Shown piece by piece: positions 28,529 through 37,814 of a stretch of DNA of 64,000 bases. The stretch covers positions 16,908-80,907 of the forward strand of contig PDZX01000014.1 in the NCBI GenBank assembly GCA_002753185.1, read 5' to 3'. The translations under genes were made by a program, and so were the position numbers. The notes under the pieces are model-generated. The model ran no database searches. It saw only the letters and a program-made list of their open reading frames with translations, and was not told where the DNA came from. Every line of letters begins with the position of its first letter. Within the stretch, counting starts at the first letter, position 1. The DNA is from Magnetococcales bacterium WMHbin3 (GTDB taxonomy: Bacteria; Pseudomonadota; Magnetococcia; Magnetococcales; Magnetaquicoccaceae).

Positions 28529-31500
28529 GTGCTTTGGAAATCTGGCGTGGCAGCGACTCCCTGCCCAAATTCGACAAGCTGGTGGCCCGTCTCGTGGCCC
28601 TGTTCCATCTGCCGGTTTCCCGTGTCGATCTCCTCAAGGCCCTGCAGAAGTGCGAGCAGCCTCTGGTCGGCAATCGCGCCACGCTGCTCGGCAAGCAGCT
28701 CGATGCCGCGTTGCAGCATCTGGTGAAGGCGGGATTGGTGGTCGAGGAGAAGGTGGCGCGTGGCATCAGCGGGGTGCGCATGCCGCAGAACATCTCCTGG
28801 GAGGCGATGCGGGAGATGGCGGGTGACGCGGCCTTTCCCGCCCTGGTGCGGGCCGTGCAGGAGGCGGCGCCCGCCATTATGCAGTATACCTGGGGGATGT
28901 CGCGTGCGGTATCCTATGATCTGTGTTTAAGGGAAATGCGTATCGGTCTGTTCTCCAATGACATCGAGCCAATCAATTATTTCATCAGTTTGGTGAAGCG
29001 GGAATTCCCCGATGTCATGCGCACGCCACCTCTGGCAAAATTGTGTCTCAATCCGATACGCATCGAGTGGTTCTCCTCCCGTGCCCTGACCATTCAGATC
29101 GCCGCGCTGGTGGAGATCCGGGAGCAGGTGATGCGGGATCTGGCGCCTTTCGAGGAGTGGCTGAGTCTTTTGCTGGGGTATCGGACCTTTTCGAACGAGA
29201 AATTCGGGCCGGCGTTCCGGCATCTGTTGGTGGTTTTTCTGCTGTTGGCCGATCGGGTCGCCGAGGCGCGGGAGATCCTGGGCGGGGAGTTGCCGGTGGA
29301 TGCGCCGTTGTGTTTGCGGGCCTGGGCCGATTTTCTGCAAGGGGAGAACGAGCGGGCGATCCTGGGTTTTGAGGAGAGTCTGCGGGTCATCGGCAAGGGG
29401 AACAAGAACAAGAAGACCTTCCTGGTTCATCCCAGCGGGCCGTATTGCATTCTGGCGTTGCTCAAGAGTGGCAGCCGGACCCACCGGCGAACCGCCATGG
29501 AGTATCTGGACATCGTGTTCCGTTCCGTGTCCGATCCTTACCGGCCTGCCTACGAGGCGTTGTTCGCCGTGGCGCTGGTGATGGACAACCGGGTGCGGGC
29601 CGCGCAAAGCTGGCTGGAAAAGGATCCCATGGATGGGGTGGTCCTCAATGACCTCGAAAGCATCCATCAGCGGTTGCGATCCGGGAACGTCAGCAAGGTC
29701 GCCATCGAGGGCATGGCACCGTTTTTTCAGTTCTTTCATCTGCTGGCCCACTACTGGATCGACCCGGAACAGGCGCGTCGGATGGTGCCGTTGTTGCAGG
29801 ACCTCGTTGCCCTGGCCAGGGACAATGGTCATCGTTGGCTGGAGCGTGAGTCCGTCGCGCTGCTTGCCGCCCTGGAAGGGCGCGAGCCGGACGGGCATGC
29901 CCTGGTGGCCGGCATGCGTCCCAAGGCGGCATGGGAGTGGGCGTTGGAGGCCCTGGAAGAGGTGGCCGGCGCCCTGTCCGACCGGCAGGCCGACGAGGAG
30001 ACCATCAGCCGGGAGGATGTCAGCCGGGTGGTGTGGTTTATTTCCATTCCCAAGGGGGGGCAATGTTGGGTGCATGCCAAGGAGCAGAAGAGCACCGCCA
30101 GGGGGGAGTGGACCCGTGGCCGGATGTTGACCCCGCGCACCTTGCGGGGGTTGAGTCTGATCCCTGGTCGGCTTTCGCCCCAAGACATTAATCTCTGTTC
30201 GGCGGTGGAGGTGGATTACAAGCGTTACGGCATTGCCAGCAGCCGGATGGAGGGGCAGAGGTTGTTGCCGTTGCTGGTGGGGCACCCCCTGGTCTTTTGG
30301 GAGGAGGAGCCGACGGTCAACGTGGAGGTGGTGGCCGGTGAGCCGGAGCTTTTGGTGCATGACGAGAACGGCAAGGTGACGATCCGTTTCGTCCAGGACC
30401 TCTCGCGGGTGGGGGCCTTTGCCATTCGGGAGACCGCGACCCGTTGCCGGGTGGTGGAGATCCTGCCCCGCCACAAGGAGGTGGCGGAGATCCTGGGGGG
30501 CGGGTTGGAGATTCCCGACCGGGAGCGGGAGCGGGTGTTGCGGATTTTGCCTGGTCTTGCCACGCTGGCCACCCTGCAATCCGCGATCGGCGGGGTGGGG
30601 GCGCATGTCCCGCGCATGGAGGCCGATGACCGGCCGCGCATTCATGTCCTGCCGGGCGGCAAGGGGTTGCGGATCAAGATTCAGGTGCGGCCCTTCGGGG
30701 GGGACGGTCCGTGGATGCTGCCCGGTCAGGGCGCGGCATCTCTGGTTGCCGACGTGGCGGGCCGACGGGTGCAGACCACGCGGGACCTGGCGGTCGAACG
30801 GGCCAGGGCCGACCGGGTGGTGGATCTTTCTCCCCTGCTGGCCGCCGACCGTCAGGAGCAGTGGGAGTGGCATCTGGAGGATCCGGCCCTGTGCCTGGAG
30901 GTGTTGTCGGATCTGCATGACCTGGAGGACGGGATCGAGCTGGAGTGGCCGGAGGGGGAAAAGCTGCTGGTGAGCCGTCCCCTGGGGTTGGGCAATCTGA
31001 GCCTGCGGATCACCTCGGAGCGGGACTGGTTTGCCGTGGATGGGGCGTTGCGGGTGGACGAGGCGTTGGTCGTGGGGTTGCAGGATCTGCTCAAGCAGAT
31101 GTCCGGGGCGACGCAGCGGTTCGTGCCGTTGGGCGAGGGGCGTTATCTGGCGTTGACCGAGGAGTTGCGCAAGCGTCTGGCGCAACTGGAGGCCTGTACC
31201 CAGTCGGCTGGCGGCCATCGGCAGGTACACCCCATGGCGGTGGGCGTGGTGGATGCCATGACCGGAGAACTGGCCGACTGCGAGACCGACGAGGGGTGGC
31301 GCGTCCGGTTGGAGGGGATGCGGCAGGCGTTGGAGTGGGAGCCGGAACTCCCCTCGACCTTCACGGCGGAGTTGCGGGGGTATCAGCAGGAAGGGTATCG
31401 CTGGTTGGCGCGTTTGGCCCGTTGGGGGGCGGGGGCCTGTCTGGCGGACGACATGGGCCTGGGAAAAACCTTGCAGAGCCTGGCCCTGCTGGTCTCTCGC

Positions 31501-32742
31501 GCCCCGGATGGGCCGGCCCTGGTGGTGGCGCCCACTTCGGTGTGCATGAACTGGCTGGACGAGGCGCAGCGTTGGGCGCCCACCTTGAATGGGCGTCTTT
31601 TCGGGGGGACGGATCGTCAGGAGTTGTTGGACGGGTTGGGGCCGTTTGATCTGTTGATTTGCAGTTATGGTCTTTTGCAAAGCGAGTCTGACCGTTTTGC
31701 CGGCATGCGCTGGCACACCGTGATCCTGGACGAGGCGCAGGCCATCAAGAACCGGGCGACGAAGCGTTCCAAGGCGGTAATGGATCTGGAGGCCGGTTTC
31801 CGGATCGTGACCACCGGCACGCCCATCGAGAATCATCTGGGGGAGTTGTGGAACCTGTTCCGCTTCATCAATCCGGGACTTTTGGGTTCCCTGGAGCGGT
31901 TCAATCGTCGTTTCGCCGGCCCGATCGAGCGGGACAGGAACGACGAGGCCCGTTTGCGGTTGCGGGCGCTGATCCGGCCTTTCGTGTTGCGGCGTCTCAA
32001 GAGTCAGGTGCTCGAGGAGTTGCCGCCGCGCACGGAGATCACCCTGCGCGTGGAGCAGGATCTGGAGGAGCGGGCCTTTTACGAGGCGTTGCGCCGCAAT
32101 GCCATCCAGCAATTGAGCAACACCAGGTTGCCCGATGAGGACCGGCGGTTCCGGATTTTGGCCGAGATCATGAAATTGCGGCGTGCCTGTTGTCATCCCG
32201 GCCTGGTGGTTCCGGAGTCCGGGTTGCAGGGGGCCAAGCTGGGGGTGTTCCGCGAGGTGGTGGAGGAGTTGCTGGACAACGGGCACAAGGTATTGGTCTT
32301 CAGTCAGTTCACCAGCTATCTGGCGATCATTCGGGAGGTTTTGGATCAGGAGAAGATCTCCTATCAATATCTGGACGGGGCCACCGCGCCGGCGGCGCGG
32401 CGCGAGGCGGTGAACGCCTTTCAGGCCGGGAAGGGGGATCTGTTTCTCATCAGTCTCAAGGCGGGCGGGTTGGGGTTGAATCTGACCGCCGCCGATTATG
32501 TGATCCACATGGATCCCTGGTGGAATCCGGCGGTGGAGGATCAGGCCTCGGATCGGGCGCATCGTTTTGGTCAGCAGCGTCCGGTGACGGTTTACCGGTT
32601 GGTGATTCGGGACTCCATCGAGGAGAAGATCGTCGATTTGCACCGGCACAAGCGGGATTTGGCCGATGGCCTGCTGGAGGGCAACCAGTCGGCCACGCCC
32701 ATTTCCGCCGAGGAGTTGATGCGTCTGCTCACCGAGGAGTGA
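28525..32742 (+). CDS. Large SNF2/RapA-family helicase-like ATPase
   Basis: A 1405-residue protein starting at the ATG that overlaps the nth stop. The C-terminal third is a complete SWI2/SNF2 motor. It has Walker A DDMGLGKT (K981), DEAQ box (1069-1072), TGTPIENHLGELWNL, and motifs V/VI in KAGGLGLNLTAADYVIHMDPWW and DRAHRFGQ. The ~900 residues before it are not recognisable as a catalytic domain and include helical and beta-rich parts. The closest general description is the bacterial DEAD/DEAH SNF2 helicase group. Coupling to nth hints at a role in DNA repair or transcription-coupled processes. No nuclease domain was seen, so calling it ZorD would be unsupported. Confidence 0.9.
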   Translation: MSALEIWRGSDSLPKFDKLVARLVALFHLPVSRVDLLKALQKCEQPLVGNRATLLGKQLDAALQHLVKAGLVVEEKVARGISGVRMPQNISWEAMREMAGDAAFPALVRAVQEAAPAIMQYTWGMSRAVSYDLCLREMRIGLFSNDIEPINYFISLVKREFPDVMRTPPLAKLCLNPIRIEWFSSRALTIQIAALVEIREQVMRDLAPFEEWLSLLLGYRTFSNEKFGPAFRHLLVVFLLLADRVAEAREILGGELPVDAPLCLRAWADFLQGENERAILGFEESLRVIGKGNKNKKTFLVHPSGPYCILALLKSGSRTHRRTAMEYLDIVFRSVSDPYRPAYEALFAVALVMDNRVRAAQSWLEKDPMDGVVLNDLESIHQRLRSGNVSKVAIEGMAPFFQFFHLLAHYWIDPEQARRMVPLLQDLVALARDNGHRWLERESVALLAALEGREPDGHALVAGMRPKAAWEWALEALEEVAGALSDRQADEETISREDVSRVVWFISIPKGGQCWVHAKEQKSTARGEWTRGRMLTPRTLRGLSLIPGRLSPQDINLCSAVEVDYKRYGIASSRMEGQRLLPLLVGHPLVFWEEEPTVNVEVVAGEPELLVHDENGKVTIRFVQDLSRVGAFAIRETATRCRVVEILPRHKEVAEILGGGLEIPDRERERVLRILPGLATLATLQSAIGGVGAHVPRMEADDRPRIHVLPGGKGLRIKIQVRPFGGDGPWMLPGQGAASLVADVAGRRVQTTRDLAVERARADRVVDLSPLLAADRQEQWEWHLEDPALCLEVLSDLHDLEDGIELEWPEGEKLLVSRPLGLGNLSLRITSERDWFAVDGALRVDEALVVGLQDLLKQMSGATQRFVPLGEGRYLALTEELRKRLAQLEACTQSAGGHRQVHPMAVGVVDAMTGELADCETDEGWRVRLEGMRQALEWEPELPSTFTAELRGYQQEGYRWLARLARWGAGACLADDMGLGKTLQSLALLVSRAPDGPALVVAPTSVCMNWLDEAQRWAPTLNGRLFGGTDRQELLDGLGPFDLLICSYGLLQSESDRFAGMRWHTVILDEAQAIKNRATKRSKAVMDLEAGFRIVTTGTPIENHLGELWNLFRFINPGLLGSLERFNRRFAGPIERDRNDEARLRLRALIRPFVLRRLKSQVLEELPPRTEITLRVEQDLEERAFYEALRRNAIQQLSNTRLPDEDRRFRILAEIMKLRRACCHPGLVVPESGLQGAKLGVFREVVEELLDNGHKVLVFSQFTSYLAIIREVLDQEKISYQYLDGATAPAARREAVNAFQAGKGDLFLISLKAGGLGLNLTAADYVIHMDPWWNPAVEDQASDRAHRFGQQRPVTVYRLVIRDSIEEKIVDLHRHKRDLADGLLEGNQSATPISAEELMRLLTEE

Positions 32743-34888
32743 GGTTGTTGTCGTGGCGGACCCAGAAGAGATATTTTTCCGATTGGGATTGCCGGAACCC
32801 GTGCGTAGTCAGCAGGGCGTCGATTTCCGGAAGCCAGGGAGTGTTCTGCCTGACAGCCACGATGCCGACATCGTAAAAATCGATCGCTTCCTGGAAGAGA
32901 GTGGCGGCGTCTTCGGCGCGCCGGGTACCGGAGAGATAATCGTCGAGGGTTGCCCGGTGTTGCAGGGCGTTGGGTTCCAGGCTGTTGGCCACCTGTTCCA
33001 GATAGGCATTGGTGATGGTCACCAGGCGCGGATGATGCCGCAATGTGGCGACCCATGTGGAAATATGGATCGGCGTCAGGGCGGATTTGCCGGTTGGGGC
33101 CAATGCCACGACCCGTTGCGCGACGGAGAATTCCGGTTGGCTTGCCTTGATCCCCGGCCAGGCCATGCGGGTGCGCGGGGATGCGAGGGGGGTGCGTTTG
33201 CCGGAGGGGGGGAAGCTGAGGTGGGTCAGCGAGGCCAGCAGGACGGCGAGGATGAGCAAGGCGAACCAGGGGCCGGGCAATCGACGCCAGGCCAGCACGA
33301 TCCCCCCGGCGGCCACGGCGATGGACAGGGGAATCCCCCAGAAGCCCCGCCATTGGGGGGCGAACGACAAGAGCAGCAGGACCACCAGGAGCATGAACAG
33401 CGGCCATGGCGCGGGCATGGTCCCGTCCCGTTCGCGGGCACCGGCCAGGGCGAGCGTCATCAGGGCGGCCATGGCGGGGAGGGGGATGGTGAAATTCAGC
33501 CGCCAGGTGGTGATCGCCCCGGTCAGGTGCTGACTGAAGAGGGGGTAAAGGAAGGGGTTGAGGAAGATGGCCGTGAAGACCAGGGAGAGACCCAGCATGG
33601 TGCGGCGTTGACCGGCATCCCGCATCAGGCTCCAGGCCCCGATCAGGGTGAGCAGATAGAACCACTGATGGGTCCCTTCTCCGAAGACCTTGGAGAAATT
33701 GTTCATCACGGACAGGGGTTCCCATCCCATGGTGGCCATGCTCGCGGACATGGCGCGGGCGAGCAGTGCGCCGACGGCCAAGGGATAGAGGCTGGCGGCG
33801 ATCCCCACGGCGAGCCGCCGGGTGGCGGTCCAGTCCGGGCGCCAGTTGGCCGTCAACCCCAGGCCGGCGGCCACCGGGGCGAGAAACAGGCCCGATGTGG
33901 AGAGTCCCACCGCCGCGATTTGTCCGCAAAACAACAGCAGCCAGTCCCGTCGGCTGCCGGTCTGGCCGAAACGCAAGCCGTAGAGCAGCAGCAGGGGGAG
34001 CAGGGCGGAAAAGAGCACGCTCTTGCCGAAATGGATCTGGACAAAGGAGAAAACCGCGAAGCCGGCCCGGGTTTCCCCTCCCAGGCTCAACAGGAGGAAG
34101 ATCTCCACCAGCAACGCCGTCAGCCAGGCTTGTGGGGCCAGGTGGCGCAGCAGCAGGGCCTGGGCCAGAACCGTCATCACGGCGAAGAACGGCGCGAACA
34201 GCAAATGGGAGACGGCAATGGGTTCCATCCCCAGCCAGTGGGCCGCCAGGGCGACCAGCATTTCGTGGCTGGGCAGTCGGTCCACGGGCAGCCAGGCCGC
34301 ATGTTCCGCCCCCTGGATGATGCCGTTCCAGGAGAGCAGCGGGCGTTCCGGGTGGTCCATGGCTGTCACGGCCAGGTTGGTGTAATATTGATCGTCCGGA
34401 TCCGGGCGATGGGCGCAGAGGGTGACGAGCAGGACGCCGATGATCAGCAGGCCGAGGATCATGCCCTCCTGGCGGGTCATGGGGAGTGGGCGGAGTCCAA
34501 TCTCCGTGTCGTCGCGCTGCATCAGCCAGTTCCATCCCAGGAAGCAGGAGGACAAAAGCCAGAAAACGTGCAGCCGGCTGTTGGGGAAATAGGGCGTGGA
34601 CCATTCGAAAATGGCCACCAGGACCACCGCCATGGCAAAACCGGACCAGTCGCAAGGCGCAGGGCGCGGTTCCTGGGGGGGAGGCGTCGTGACCGGGACG
34701 GCATGAATCAGCCGGTACAGGGGGTAAACCGGGAGGATCGCCAGCCACGCCAGGTGCTGCAAATCATGAAAATTGCCATCCGCGAGGACCAGGCCATGGA
34801 CGGTCAGGGTCCACGCGGCCAGACCGATCAGCAGCAGGGTCAAAACGGCTTCGGTCAACGAGGGCGAATGGGCCGAAGGATGCGGCAT
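32729..34888 (-). CDS. Polytopic membrane protein, possible glycosyltransferase-like
   Basis: A 719-residue integral membrane protein with about 12-14 hydrophobic segments from residue ~10 to ~530 and a soluble C-terminal ~190 residues. This layout resembles DUF6077-type or GT-C-like envelope proteins, but no catalytic motif is certain. I start at the ATG at 34886-34888, just before the first membrane helix; a longer start would add 46 polar residues. It is convergent with the SNF2 gene and overlaps it by 14 bp. It lies next to a surface-sugar gene group, in line with an envelope role. Confidence 0.6.
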   Translation of the reverse strand: MPHPSAHSPSLTEAVLTLLLIGLAAWTLTVHGLVLADGNFHDLQHLAWLAILPVYPLYRLIHAVPVTTPPPQEPRPAPCDWSGFAMAVVLVAIFEWSTPYFPNSRLHVFWLLSSCFLGWNWLMQRDDTEIGLRPLPMTRQEGMILGLLIIGVLLVTLCAHRPDPDDQYYTNLAVTAMDHPERPLLSWNGIIQGAEHAAWLPVDRLPSHEMLVALAAHWLGMEPIAVSHLLFAPFFAVMTVLAQALLLRHLAPQAWLTALLVEIFLLLSLGGETRAGFAVFSFVQIHFGKSVLFSALLPLLLLYGLRFGQTGSRRDWLLLFCGQIAAVGLSTSGLFLAPVAAGLGLTANWRPDWTATRRLAVGIAASLYPLAVGALLARAMSASMATMGWEPLSVMNNFSKVFGEGTHQWFYLLTLIGAWSLMRDAGQRRTMLGLSLVFTAIFLNPFLYPLFSQHLTGAITTWRLNFTIPLPAMAALMTLALAGARERDGTMPAPWPLFMLLVVLLLLSFAPQWRGFWGIPLSIAVAAGGIVLAWRRLPGPWFALLILAVLLASLTHLSFPPSGKRTPLASPRTRMAWPGIKASQPEFSVAQRVVALAPTGKSALTPIHISTWVATLRHHPRLVTITNAYLEQVANSLEPNALQHRATLDDYLSGTRRAEDAATLFQEAIDFYDVGIVAVRQNTPWLPEIDALLTTHGFRQSQSEKYLFWVRHDNNLTPR

Positions 34889-35059
34889 GGTCAGGTCTCG
34901 TATGCCGGGGCGTGGTCGAAGGATGATGGACGATCCAGACCAGGATCCATGATCCGGTCGGGAATTGCAAGTGATTGCCAAAAAGGGCTTCTGTGCTCCC
35001 GGTAAATATGGCATACTGTCGCGCAAACGACGGAATCATTCTCGATGCGATCGGATGCC

Positions 35060-35746
35060 ATGACTACTCTTGCCGTGCTGCAACCCGGCTATCTTCCCTG
35101 GTTGGGTTTTTTTGATCAACTGGCGCGAAGCGATATCTTTATAATTTACGATGACGTTCAATTCGATAAGAATGGTTGGCGAAATCGCAATCGCGTCAAA
35201 ACCGATCAGGGCGCCCACTGGCTCACGGTTCCGGTACGGCAAAAAGGGTTGACCGGCACTGCCATCCGGCACGTCGAAATCGACAACAACGTGCCGTGGG
35301 GCAAAAAACATCTCGCAACCCTCGCCCAGTACTACGCCAAGGCCCCGTTCGCCAAGGAGTTGCTGCCCGAACTGGAGACGCTCCTGACCGGATCCTGGCC
35401 CCTGTTGGTCGATCTGGATCTGGCGGTCATGCAACGGATGTGTCACTGGCTGGGTCTGCGGCCTCCGTCCATCCGGTCGTCCGAGCTGCACATCGCCGGC
35501 GAAAGGAGCGAGCGGCTTTTGCAACTGTGCCTTCATTTCGGCGCGGATCGCTATCTGTCGGGCAATGCCGCCAAGGAGTACCTGGACCTGGCACGCTTCG
35601 AACGCCATGGGATCGCGGTGGAATGGCAGGAGTATCGTCACCCGGTCTATCCGCAACTGCATGGCCCGTTCGTTCCGTACCTTTCGACCCTGGATCTGTT
35701 GCTGAACGTGGGACCGGGAAGTCTGTCCATTTTGCGATCCGGATGA
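35060..35746 (+). CDS. WbqC-like family protein
   Basis: A 228-residue protein of the WbqC family. The N-terminal signature LAVLQPGYLPWLGFFDQ is followed by YDDVQFDKNGWRNRNR and a central KKHL block; the C-terminal part has YRHPVYPQLHGPFVPYLSTLDLL. Family members occur in O-antigen and polysaccharide clusters and are thought to modify or transfer to sugar nucleotides. Its enzymatic role is not firmly known. It opens a group with an SDR dehydratase and a GT2 enzyme, about 170 bp after a divergent membrane-protein gene. I start at ATG 35060, near the family start. Confidence 0.88.
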   Translation: MTTLAVLQPGYLPWLGFFDQLARSDIFIIYDDVQFDKNGWRNRNRVKTDQGAHWLTVPVRQKGLTGTAIRHVEIDNNVPWGKKHLATLAQYYAKAPFAKELLPELETLLTGSWPLLVDLDLAVMQRMCHWLGLRPPSIRSSELHIAGERSERLLQLCLHFGADRYLSGNAAKEYLDLARFERHGIAVEWQEYRHPVYPQLHGPFVPYLSTLDLLLNVGPGSLSILRSG

Positions 35747-35799
35747 TATCATGCCGGTTGCGGTCATCTGTTCCAACCCCTTGCCAAGGATGCTTTCCC

Positions 35800-36837
35800 A
35801 TGCGGAAAACGGTACTGATCACGGGTGGAGCCGGCTTCATCGGTTCCAATTTCGTCAACTACATGATTCGTCACCATCCCGATTATCGTCTGGTCGTGGT
35901 GGATCAGTTGACCTATGCAGGCTCCACGGAAAACCTCCCCCCGGAGTTCGCGCCGGATCACCCGGCGCCGCATCGGTTCTGGTACGGCAACATCTGCAAC
36001 GCGGAATTGATGAACTCACTGGTCTCCGAGGCCGATATCGTGGTCCACTTCGCGGCGGAATCCCATGTGACCCGTTCCATTTTCGACAACCAGCAGTTCT
36101 TCCAGACCGACGTGATGGGATCCTACGTGGTGGCCAATGCCGTGCTCAAGGCCGGCAAACGGATCGAACGGTTGATCCACATCTCCACCTCGGAAGTCTA
36201 TGGCACCGCCGAAGCCGAACGCATGGACGAATCCCATCCCCTCAATCCCATGAGTCCCTATGCCAGCGCCAAGTGCGGGGCGGATCGCCTGTTCTACTCC
36301 TACTGGAAGACCTATCAGTTGCCCATTGTCATCGTCCGGCCCTTCAACAATTACGGCCCCCGGCAACACCTGGAAAAGGTGGTGCCCCGCTTCATCGTCA
36401 GTGGCATCGAGGGCACCCCCATGACCGTGCATGGCGACGGCCTGGCCGCGCGTGACTTCGTCTTCGTGGAAGATCACTGCCGGGCATTGGACCTCATCCT
36501 GAACGCCCCCGGAGAGCAGGTGTTGGGCGAAGTCTTCAATATTTGCACCGACGAGCACCACTCCATCCTCGATATCGCCCACGACCTGATCGAACTCATG
36601 GGACTCCCCGCCGACCAGATCGAGTACCGCGGCAATCGTCCCGGCCAGGTGGCGCGCCATACCGGCAACTCGGACAAGATCCGTCGGCAACTGGGCTGGC
36701 AGCCCGCCACCTCCTGGAAGGAAGGGTTGCGGCAAACGATCGCCTGGTACCGCGCCAATCAGGAGTGGTGGAAAAAACAGGAATGGATGCGTACCGTCCC
36801 CATCGTCACGGCCAGTGGCCAGGTGGAACTCCATTGA
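35800..36837 (+). CDS. NAD-dependent nucleotide-sugar epimerase/dehydratase
   Basis: A 345-residue extended-SDR enzyme, dTDP-glucose-4,6-dehydratase-like. It has the nucleotide-binding loop GGAGFIGSNF near the N-terminus, HFAAESHV, STSEVYG and the catalytic YASAK. NYGPRQ and DGLAARDFVFVEDHCRA follow. It likely makes a 4-keto-6-deoxy sugar nucleotide. The start is ATG 35800 with AAGGA ten bases upstream. The DegT/DnrJ aminotransferase at 37792-38940 could aminate such a product, which suggests synthesis of an amino-deoxy-sugar. Confidence 0.9.
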   Translation: MRKTVLITGGAGFIGSNFVNYMIRHHPDYRLVVVDQLTYAGSTENLPPEFAPDHPAPHRFWYGNICNAELMNSLVSEADIVVHFAAESHVTRSIFDNQQFFQTDVMGSYVVANAVLKAGKRIERLIHISTSEVYGTAEAERMDESHPLNPMSPYASAKCGADRLFYSYWKTYQLPIVIVRPFNNYGPRQHLEKVVPRFIVSGIEGTPMTVHGDGLAARDFVFVEDHCRALDLILNAPGEQVLGEVFNICTDEHHSILDIAHDLIELMGLPADQIEYRGNRPGQVARHTGNSDKIRRQLGWQPATSWKEGLRQTIAWYRANQEWWKKQEWMRTVPIVTASGQVELH

Positions 36838-36860
36838 CCGTTGCAGCGGGGGGGGATCCG

Positions 36861-37814
36861 ATGATCAGCGTGGTCATTCCCATCTTCGAGGAAGTGGCGA
36901 TCTTGCGGGAATTGCGCAATCGCCTGCACGCCGCGTTGACCCCCATCACCCCCGACTACGAGATCATTTTCGTGCTGGACGGCGGGCAGGACGGCTCCTG
37001 GGAAATGATCGGGACCCTCGCCACCGAGGATGCGCGCGTCAAAGGGGTGGCCTTCAGCCGCAACTTCGGGCAGCATCTGGCCATCTCCGCCGGACTGGAT
37101 GTCTGCTCCGGGGATTGGGCCGTGGTGATGGATGGCGATCTCCAGGACCGCCCGGAGGTGATCCCCGCGCTGTACGCCAAGGCGCTGGAGGGGTACGACG
37201 CGGTTTTCGTGGCGCGCCGGAATCGTCCGGAATCCCCGTTCTACCTTGCCGTGGCCAGGCTGTTTCACAAGACGTTTCAATTGCTTTCCGGGACCGAAAG
37301 CGACCCGGACGTGGCCAATTTTTCCATCGTTTCCCGTCAGGTGGTCCGCCAATACCGCCGGTTGCGCGAACCGTTGCGCTTTTATGGCGGCATCGTCCAC
37401 TGGCTCGGTTTCCGGCAGGCCACCATCACCGCCGATCACGGCACGCGCCTGGCCGGTCGCTCCGGGTATGCCGGATGGTTCAAGCGGTTCCGTCTGGCCG
37501 CGCATATCATTCTGGCCCATTCCGAACGTCCGTTGTATTTTTCTGTCGGGATCGGATTTGTCATGGCCGTCGCGGCACTTTGCGCAGGGATCTATTTTTT
37601 TCTGGTTGCCCTGCTCCATGGCACCGCCGACGTGCCGGGTTGGGCCAGCCTGATCACCGCCATTTTTTTCACCAGTGGCCTGATCCTGATCGTTCTGGGC
37701 ATTATCGGCATTTATTTGGGCAAGATCTTCAATGCGGTCAAGTTCCGGCCTCTGTATGTCGTTGCCCGCCGCATCGGCCTGCCCGACGATCTCACTCCCC
37801 CAGGCATTTCCTGA
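36861..37814 (+). CDS. GT2 glycosyltransferase, GtrB/DPM-like, with two membrane helices
   Basis: A 317-residue family 2 glycosyltransferase. The GT-A domain (1-230) starts ISVVIPIFEE and has a VLDGGQDGS loop and the DxD-containing MDGDLQDRPEV. Two C-terminal membrane helices (~235-260 and ~270-295) follow. This is the layout of undecaprenyl-phosphate sugar transferases such as GtrB or ArnC. It follows the SDR gene by 23 bp and is convergent with the aminotransferase, overlapping its end by 23 bp. Confidence 0.9.
   Translation: MISVVIPIFEEVAILRELRNRLHAALTPITPDYEIIFVLDGGQDGSWEMIGTLATEDARVKGVAFSRNFGQHLAISAGLDVCSGDWAVVMDGDLQDRPEVIPALYAKALEGYDAVFVARRNRPESPFYLAVARLFHKTFQLLSGTESDPDVANFSIVSRQVVRQYRRLREPLRFYGGIVHWLGFRQATITADHGTRLAGRSGYAGWFKRFRLAAHIILAHSERPLYFSVGIGFVMAVAALCAGIYFFLVALLHGTADVPGWASLITAIFFTSGLILIVLGIIGIYLGKIFNAVKFRPLYVVARRIGLPDDLTPPGIS

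Noticed and set aside
28525..32742. SNF2 gene considered as ZorD of the Zorya-like cluster.
   Set aside because: It is 13 kb away, coupled to nth, and no nuclease motif was seen.
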